From: an uncultured Pseudanabaenaceae cyanobacterium
Lineage (GTDB): Bacteria > Cyanobacteriota > Cyanobacteriia > PCC-9006 > JAAUQQ01
Direction: 5' to 3'
NCBI GenBank assembly: GCA_938015405.1
Contig: CALLPZ010000265.1
Span: 1 to 19,926, forward strand
Length of the DNA stretch: 19,926 nucleotides
Part shown: positions 15,620-19,926 of the stretch, one piece after another
Layout of the letters: each line of letters starts with the position of its first letter
How positions within the stretch are numbered: position 1 is the first letter of the stretch
Notes under the pieces: generated by a model
The model's database searches: none
Seen by the model: only the letters and a program-made list of their open reading frames with translations
Told to the model about the DNA's origin: nothing
Position numbers and translations under genes: made by a program

Positions 15620-15645
15620 GGGAGAAAGCTTTGCAGCTGTCTCCC
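15620..15645. other. Stem-loop between the ABM-like and FAD-oxidase genes
   Basis: GGGAGA (15620-15625) pairs with TCTCCC (15640-15645), and inside them AGCT pairs with AGCT after one mismatch, closing a TTGC loop. No T-run follows on either strand. A processing site or weak transcription stop is possible. Confidence 0.3.
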
Positions 15646-15741
15646 AATGTCCAGCGGGCAGAGAGAGATGCCCCTACCCATCAACAGAGAGAAGTTAGCT
15701 TTAACTAAGCTTCAGTTATAAAGTATGGTCTCACTCTCTCC

Positions 15742-16095
15742 TCAACGCACACCAACAGCGGCGAGCTCTTTCCCCTCAGGAACCAAGTGGGAAGCCAACT
15801 CATAAACACTGCTTTCGGGTTGCTGAGTAAACAGCGAAGCCATTTTAGCCAGAATGGCTTGATGGGTGTCGTTGCGCTGTTGTTCGTCCATTTGCTCCAG
15901 GCTTTTCCAGAAAATGATGGACAGACCGCGATCGCTATCGGGCTCTCTCAAGAGATAAGCGCCTTCAAAACCATCGGCATAGGTGGCAACAGCTTGGGAA
16001 TAAAGCTCTTGGGCACGGGCAAAGGTACCAGGCTTAAACTCGCCTCGCACAACATGGACTGCTTCATGCTTGAGGAAGTCTTGGAAATCACTCAT
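15742..16095 (-). CDS. Small ABM-like (dimeric alpha/beta barrel) protein
   Basis: The protein has 117 residues and looks like the antibiotic-biosynthesis-monooxygenase fold: a first strand HEAVHVVRGEFKPG, a helix FARAQELYSQAVATY, a strand GAYLLREPDSDRGLSIIFWKSLEQM, and a helix with HQAILAKMASLFTQQP. Proteins of this fold are small dimers, from monooxygenases to proteins of unknown function. No catalytic motif can be assigned. Minus-strand bases upstream contain CGGAGG about 10 bases before the ATG, a good ribosome binding site. It follows the amidohydrolase gene by 86 bases on the same strand, so the two may share a transcript. Confidence 0.8.
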   Translation of the reverse strand: MSDFQDFLKHEAVHVVRGEFKPGTFARAQELYSQAVATYADGFEGAYLLREPDSDRGLSIIFWKSLEQMDEQQRNDTHQAILAKMASLFTQQPESSVYELASHLVPEGKELAAVGVR

Positions 16096-16181
16096 GGGGG
16101 CCTCCGAGGAGTCAATTAATTGGAGTTCTGATCGCCATTGTCACTGCCTGACTTCCCGCCACGACGCGATCGCCAAACAGC

Positions 16182-17549
16182 TTAATTAACGCGCAATAAT
16201 TCGTCTAACTCGCGGTAGTCCGGCAGGGTCTGGTCAATCGACTTGCCCCGACGCAGAACAATGCGATCGTGCTGGGAGCGAGAGAGCAGTTCGCTAAAGC
16301 CCCGCCCCTGGAACAGCACCAAGTCTGCCGGTAGGCCCACTCCAATACGACCCACATTCTCCAAGCCCATCAGCTCCGCTGGCGTTTGAGTGACTGATCG
16401 CGGCCAATCTCCGTAGGGCTGATCTAGATGGGCAATGCGCACAGACTCCCGCCACACTTCCAACATGTCGTGATCACCAAAACCAAAGAAGGGATCACGA
16501 CAATTGTCACTGGCAAAGGCAACTGGAACACCGGCAGCTTTTAGCTCATGCACCAAGGTAATCCCACGCCAAAGTGGAGTTTTATCCACCTGTTCTTGGG
16601 AGCGGCGATCTTGTAAATAGAGATTGCACATCGGCAGGCTAATGATGTTAATACCTGCTGCTTTAACCAACTCAATCGTTTGCTGCTGCTGGTCTTTGGG
16701 TTGCACGGCCAGGCTACAACAATGGTCACAGGAAAGACGCTGTTCAAACCTCAAATCCAGGGCTGTCTGGGCCACCATGGGTAACATTTTATCTTCGGGA
16801 TCATTGCTCTCATCGACATGGAGATCCACATCTAGCCCCCGCGTTTGGGCCAGCTGTAAGACCCGTTCAACTTGGTCTTTGAGCTGAGGATTCTGGAAGC
16901 CCACTCCGCCCAGAATGCCCCCCACCTCGGCCATCATATCTGCCAGTTTTTCGCCTTGGGACGTCATGAAATAGTCCAGGGAAACCAAGCACACCGCCTG
17001 GAGGGCCAGGCGATCGCGCCAAGCCTCACGCAGTTGCTGGAACACCCCAAAGCTAATCTTGGCCTGCTCATCAAGGGCATCAATATGGGTGCGAATCGCC
17101 TGAGTGCCTAATGCATAGCTGCATTTCAGGCCAAACTCCAAACGGGGATAGACATCCTCAGGACTGCAATATTGCTCCGCATCAGCAATCACCGCCGCCA
17201 GCGCCTGCTCAAATGTGCCATCGGGATTGGGAGTACGAGGCCAAATATGTCCCTTATCCAAGTGGGTGTGGCTATCAACAAAGCAGGGCCAAACTTGCCC
17301 TCCGCGGCAATCGTAAGTCGGCACTGGAGAATCGAGTTCAGACCCTGCTGCCTTAGCGGCCCCTCCATCTGCTGCCGAACGAATCTGGCGAATACGACCT
17401 GCTTCAATTTCTAGATCCACCAGGGTCAACCCCTCATCATCTACCCGCAATTGTGGATCTGGGTCCACCAGCAAGCAGTGGGGAATACGAGCCTGGCGAA
17501 GGGCGTAACGATTGCCCTGAGACCAAGGCAGCGAAACAGAATCAGACAT
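16182..17549 (-). CDS. Cytosine deaminase-like amidohydrolase (substrate uncertain)
   Basis: The protein has 455 residues from ATG 17549; a TTG at 17606 would add 19 residues but has a misplaced ribosome binding site. It is a metal-dependent TIM-barrel amidohydrolase closest to E. coli CodA. In the longer numbering, metal ligands are His113 and His115 in DSHTHLDKGH, His263 with catalytic Glu266 in DLHVDESND, His295 in CDHCCSLA, and Asp367 in ASDNCRDP. CodA Gln156 (motif FPQEG), which contacts the base, is not conserved: the equivalent stretch is CLVSLDYF. CodA Trp319 is replaced by Phe. The reaction is probably deamination or hydrolysis of a cyclic substrate, but cytosine is doubtful. The ABM-like gene follows on the same strand; the Ser/Thr kinase gene lies just upstream. 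Confidence 0.85.
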   Translation of the reverse strand: MSDSVSLPWSQGNRYALRQARIPHCLLVDPDPQLRVDDEGLTLVDLEIEAGRIRQIRSAADGGAAKAAGSELDSPVPTYDCRGGQVWPCFVDSHTHLDKGHIWPRTPNPDGTFEQALAAVIADAEQYCSPEDVYPRLEFGLKCSYALGTQAIRTHIDALDEQAKISFGVFQQLREAWRDRLALQAVCLVSLDYFMTSQGEKLADMMAEVGGILGGVGFQNPQLKDQVERVLQLAQTRGLDVDLHVDESNDPEDKMLPMVAQTALDLRFEQRLSCDHCCSLAVQPKDQQQQTIELVKAAGINIISLPMCNLYLQDRRSQEQVDKTPLWRGITLVHELKAAGVPVAFASDNCRDPFFGFGDHDMLEVWRESVRIAHLDQPYGDWPRSVTQTPAELMGLENVGRIGVGLPADLVLFQGRGFSELLSRSQHDRIVLRRGKSIDQTLPDYRELDELLRVN

Positions 17550-17658
17550 GCAGCGGAACCAATGATTGCTCGCCGATCCTAACTCGACGGGCTCACTGGT
17601 CTGCAATCCTCTCGGATCTGAATCATGAATTGAGAATGCTCAATTCTAACGACGGACT

Positions 17659-18582
17659 TTAATCAGCCTGCTTCGACAAATCCGAGAGTTGACGAACCGA
17701 TTGACAAGCCAACAGATGAAAACTCAAAGCTTTAGCGGAAGGAAAGCGATTGGCAATGGGAGTTTGCAATAGGCGGTCCAAGACAGCCCCAAGGCGATCG
17801 CTCAAATGCCGGCCCTCTGGCAGGGCATCTCGCCAATACCAAAAGTCATTGGCGGGGCTATACAGCTCCAGGGGCGATCGCCCGGTCAACAGAAAGACGC
17901 AAGTAACTCCCAAGCTGTAAAGGTCACTAGAATCCACCACCTTGCCCTGGGCCTGCTCTGGAGCCATGTACTCCGGGCTACCCACCAATGTACCGGGGCG
18001 CTTAGGGTTGCCCTGCTTGAGCAGCTTAGCAACCCCAAAATCAATCAGCACAAGATGTCCACCATCACGACTACGCATGATGTTGCAGGGCTTGATGTCC
18101 CGGTGAATAATCCGCTGCTCATGGACAAACCGCAAAATGCCGCTAATTTCTGCCAACACCTGCCAAATTTTGTCCTCATCAAATGGCCCGTCTGAATCTA
18201 CTTCCGACTTCAAATTCCAGCCATCAATATATTGCTGGACCAGGTATTGATAATCCCCTTGCTCAAAGTGGGTGAGGAACTTGGGAATTTGAGGATGCTC
18301 ATTGAGCTGCTGGAGGCGCATGGCCTCTTGGTAGAACATACGCTGAGCCTGCTCATTCCCCGCAGTATCGGCGCGCTCAGAGAGCTGCTTAATCACGCAT
18401 TTGGGTCGATCAACCTGGCTAATATCTTCTGCCAAGAAGGTTCGCCCAAAGCCTCCTTCACCAATGGAACAGAGCGGACGATAACGATTCTGCAGCAGCA
18501 GTGGCTGACCACAAGTACGGCAGAAAAGATCAACCTCGCTATTTGTACTGGCACTACAGCTAGGAAGAAGACACGGAGTCAT
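17659..18582 (-). CDS. Serine/threonine protein kinase with N-terminal zinc ribbon
   Basis: The protein has 307 residues from ATG 18582. A frame extending further upstream runs into the DUF4359 gene and lacks conserved features. The N-terminus has a zinc-ribbon-like set Cys4, Cys9, Cys21, Cys24 (LFCRTCGQPLLLQNRYR), as in many cyanobacterial kinases. The kinase domain spans about 35-290 with glycine loop GEGGFGRTF (41-49), Lys65 in CVIKQL, Glu86, the catalytic loop HRDIKPCNI (160-168), DFG at 181-183 and GSPEYMAPEQ (201-210). All catalytic residues are present. No membrane segment or PASTA repeats are seen, so it should be cytosolic. It lies 52 bases after the DUF4359 gene and probably shares its transcript. 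Substrate unknown. Confidence 0.93.
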   Translation of the reverse strand: MTPCLLPSCSASTNSEVDLFCRTCGQPLLLQNRYRPLCSIGEGGFGRTFLAEDISQVDRPKCVIKQLSERADTAGNEQAQRMFYQEAMRLQQLNEHPQIPKFLTHFEQGDYQYLVQQYIDGWNLKSEVDSDGPFDEDKIWQVLAEISGILRFVHEQRIIHRDIKPCNIMRSRDGGHLVLIDFGVAKLLKQGNPKRPGTLVGSPEYMAPEQAQGKVVDSSDLYSLGVTCVFLLTGRSPLELYSPANDFWYWRDALPEGRHLSDRLGAVLDRLLQTPIANRFPSAKALSFHLLACQSVRQLSDLSKQAD

Positions 18583-18634
18583 TGAGGGAATATCACACCG
18601 AGTAGAGCCACCAACACATCCGAGCAGAGAACAT

Positions 18635-19042
18635 CTAAAGCGACTGGGCACTGTAGACCATGAACTGATTGCCAAGGCCAATGGCATCAATGCGATAGCT
18701 GGGTAGCAACCCCCTAGGCAAAGCCGGCATTAGCGTCTCCATATCTAACTCCGTGCTGTACAGACTGAAGACACCAAAATTATGGCGATCGCTACTGCGA
18801 GCAATCATGCCTTGGATGACCGGGGTGCTACGCTCCGACCTCAAAAAGTCCGTACATTCATCCCGCAGAGAATTCCCAATAAAGGGAAGCGGACGGGGGC
18901 AAGCGTCGTCCACCAAGTAATCCTTGGCTTCTGCGGTAACAAAGGCCTGGTAAGTATCAACGGATGGATTTGTACAAAATAGTACCCCAATCATACTGAC
19001 GAATAACGTCAAGCCGCCGTAGCACAGTCCTTTGGAGCCCAT
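18635..19042 (-). CDS. DUF4359 protein, probably membrane-anchored or exported
   Basis: The protein has 135 residues from ATG 19042, which has AGAGG five bases upstream. The in-frame ATG at 19060 would add six residues and has only a directly adjacent AAGG. An N-terminal hydrophobic segment (about 7-22, YGGLTLFVSMIGVLFC) is followed by TNPSVDTYQAFVTAEAKDYL, Cys residues at about 48 and 63, and a conserved block SSDRHNFGVFSLYSTEL, then LLPSYRIDAIGLGNQFMVY. These match DUF4359, a conserved family common in cyanobacteria with no known function. The hydrophobic start could be a signal or anchor, with the rest extracytoplasmic. The Ser/Thr kinase gene follows on the same strand. Confidence 0.82.
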   Translation of the reverse strand: MGSKGLCYGGLTLFVSMIGVLFCTNPSVDTYQAFVTAEAKDYLVDDACPRPLPFIGNSLRDECTDFLRSERSTPVIQGMIARSSDRHNFGVFSLYSTELDMETLMPALPRGLLPSYRIDAIGLGNQFMVYSAQSL

Positions 19043-19158
19043 GGAGACCTCTGGTTGCATCCTTCAATGGGAGGAGGTAAGCGAATTTTCGCTGAGTCAG
19101 AATTTTAACGATAGATTTGCCTTTCGGGCAGTGATTACAACACAAGATCAAGACAACC

Positions 19159-19187
19159 TTGAAAAGGTCTCAAAGTCTGTGTTAATT
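19159..19187 (+). promoter_or_regulatory. Probable promoter of tRNA-His
   Basis: TTGAAA (19159-19164) and TTAATT (19182-19187) are separated by 17 bases and end 12 bases before the mature tRNA. The -35 box and the spacing fit a sigma-70-type promoter; the -10 box is weaker. Confidence 0.5.
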
Positions 19188-19199
19188 TGATGTTCGCGT

Positions 19200-19273
19200 G
19201 GCGAGCGTGGCCAAGTGGTTAAGGCAGTGGATTGTGATTCCACCATTCGCGGGTTCAAGTCCCGTCGTTCGCC
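19200..19273 (+). tRNA. trnH: tRNA-His (anticodon GTG)
   Basis: A full cloverleaf can be drawn by hand. G19200 is the extra G(-1) of tRNA-His, opposite C73 at 19273. The acceptor stem GCGAGCG pairs with CGTTCGC with one G-T pair. The D stem is GCC/GGC. The anticodon stem GTGGA/TCCAC closes the loop TTGTGAT with anticodon GTG. The T arm is GCGGG-TTCAAGT-CCCGT. The 3' CCA is not encoded (CTC follows). Confidence 0.96.
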
Positions 19274-19306
19274 CTCAGATTTGCCAAAAGCAAATCAACA
19301 GAACAG

Positions 19307-19342
19307 AAAGGGGACAGCATGTAGATGCTGTCCCCTTTTTTT
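19307..19342 (+). terminator. Rho-independent terminator after tRNA-His
   Basis: GGGGACAGCAT (19310-19320) pairs with ATGCTGTCCCC (19325-19335) around GTAG, extended by flanking A/T pairs and followed by a run of seven T (19336-19342). It serves the tRNA gene. On the minus strand only a short T-run follows, so the convergent DUF1611 gene may use it weakly. Confidence 0.9.
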
Positions 19343-19412
19343 ATTGATTGCCTTGCTTTGCCTTGGCTGAAGGTCCGGAGATTGGGGTGAAACATGACCC
19401 CCCACGAGCCTT

Positions 19413-19926
19413 CTACCCCTGCAAAATCGCCTGCAGCAACGTGGCTCCCCCCTGACGCACCACATCGGCACAGGGCAATCCTGTTTCAGCCTGAGTCCGA
19501 GCGATCGCCCGCTCAGACTCAACCGCCGTCAAATGCCCCGTATTCAAAGCAATGCCCACCACCTTTGCAGGGGCATAAGCTCCCCCAGCCGCTGCAACCG
19601 TCTCATAGAGCTCAATCACCTTGGCCAAAGGGGGAATCGTCACCTGCTCAAAGCGACGAATCTGGGTTTGCCCCGCCCGGTGAACCAAAATCAAATGGGT
19701 CGGCTGCGTCCCCCGAATCAGGGGCAATGTCGCCGTGGAGCCTGGATGAACGAGCGAGCCCTGACCCTCCACAAACAGAACATCCGCATCCTGCCCTGCT
19801 GCCAGCACCGCCTGCTGCACCGCCCCACAGGCAAAATCCACTCGCACCGCATCCAAGGGGATACCACGACCACTAATCATGATTCCGGTCTGGCCCGTCC
19901 CCACAAAGCCACTGCGTATTCCCTGG
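19413..19926 (-). CDS. DUF1611 (DgcN-like) protein, 5' part outside window
   Basis: The frame is open to the window end at 19926, so at least 171 C-terminal residues are seen and the start lies beyond the window. The block QGIRSGFVGTGQTGIMISGR with RGIPLDAVRVDF, followed by LFVEGQGSLVHPGS, is the C-terminal P-loop-like domain of DUF1611. VGIALNTGHLT and GLPCADVVRQG follow. Some members, called DgcN, take part in D-glutamate metabolism by N-acetylation; whether this applies here cannot be judged from a fragment. An internal GTG at 19904 could be mistaken for the start, but family homology continues upstream of it. It ends at TAG 19415-19413 and is convergent with the tRNA-His unit. Confidence 0.88.
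   Translation of the reverse strand, partial: QGIRSGFVGTGQTGIMISGRGIPLDAVRVDFACGAVQQAVLAAGQDADVLFVEGQGSLVHPGSTATLPLIRGTQPTHLILVHRAGQTQIRRFEQVTIPPLAKVIELYETVAAAGGAYAPAKVVGIALNTGHLTAVESERAIARTQAETGLPCADVVRQGGATLLQAILQG

Noticed and set aside
15439..15684. 81-codon minus-strand frame over the FAD-oxidase start
   Set aside because: It overlaps the start of a well-supported gene in another frame and lacks conserved features.
17659..18690. Longer kinase reading frame from an upstream ATG at 18690
   Set aside because: The extra 36 residues overlap the DUF4359 coding end and carry no conserved features; the zinc ribbon begins right after ATG 18582.
19394..19876. 160-codon Pro/Ser-rich plus-strand frame
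   Set aside because: It is antisense to the DUF1611 gene, whose motifs are clear.
1..19926. CRISPR arrays, phage genes, toxin-antitoxin pairs, rRNA
   Set aside because: No regularly spaced repeats, integrase, phage structural genes, toxin-antitoxin motifs or rRNA signatures were seen on either strand.

Overview
The window looks like chromosomal DNA of a cyanobacterium. The evidence is about nineteen copies of the HIP1 octamer GCGATCGC counted by eye, a cyAbrB-type regulator, a SmtA-type metallothionein fragment, a zinc-ribbon Ser/Thr kinase of cyanobacterial type, and a pair of half-size UPF0016 (manganese-exporter family) genes. GC content is moderate. No phage, plasmid or CRISPR module is visible. 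The only mobile-element trace is a 130-bp MITE-like element just upstream of pyrR.

Layout. 1-111 (+): 3' end of a metallothionein, followed by a 17-bp stem-loop. 268-6356 (-): DUF167 gene, then three tightly spaced sensor kinase genes transcribed 6356 to 600. These are a membrane hybrid kinase, a receiver-LOV-PAS-HisKA_2 kinase with an intact photoactive cysteine, and a receiver-HisKA kinase. 6921-7883 (-): DUF362 protein with a clear terminator. 8072-9399 (+): YkgJ-type cysteine-cluster protein and two half-size UPF0016 membrane proteins. 9349-9858 (-): four-helix membrane protein whose 3' end overlaps the second UPF0016 gene. 10375-11013 (-): cyAbrB regulator with a histone-H1-like Lys/Ala tail, and a terminator. 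11502-14073 (+): Rrf2 regulator, cobalamin gene cbiB, the MITE and pyrR. 14112-17549 (-): FAD-linked oxidase, a small ABM-like protein and a CodA-like amidohydrolase. 17659-19042 (-): Ser/Thr kinase and a DUF4359 protein. 19200-19273 (+): tRNA-His with its own promoter and terminator. 19413-19926 (-): a DUF1611 protein cut by the window end.

How the genes may work together. The most coherent unit is the kinase operon. It supplies three histidine kinase modules and three receivers, including a probable blue-light sensor, but no DNA-binding output regulator, so signalling must leave the operon. The UPF0016 pair probably forms one heteromeric cation exporter. The remaining genes are mostly ordinary housekeeping or conserved cyanobacterial genes. 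The points most worth a second look are the LOV kinase operon, the H1-like extension on cyAbrB, the MITE beside pyrR, and the altered substrate pocket of the CodA-like amidohydrolase.
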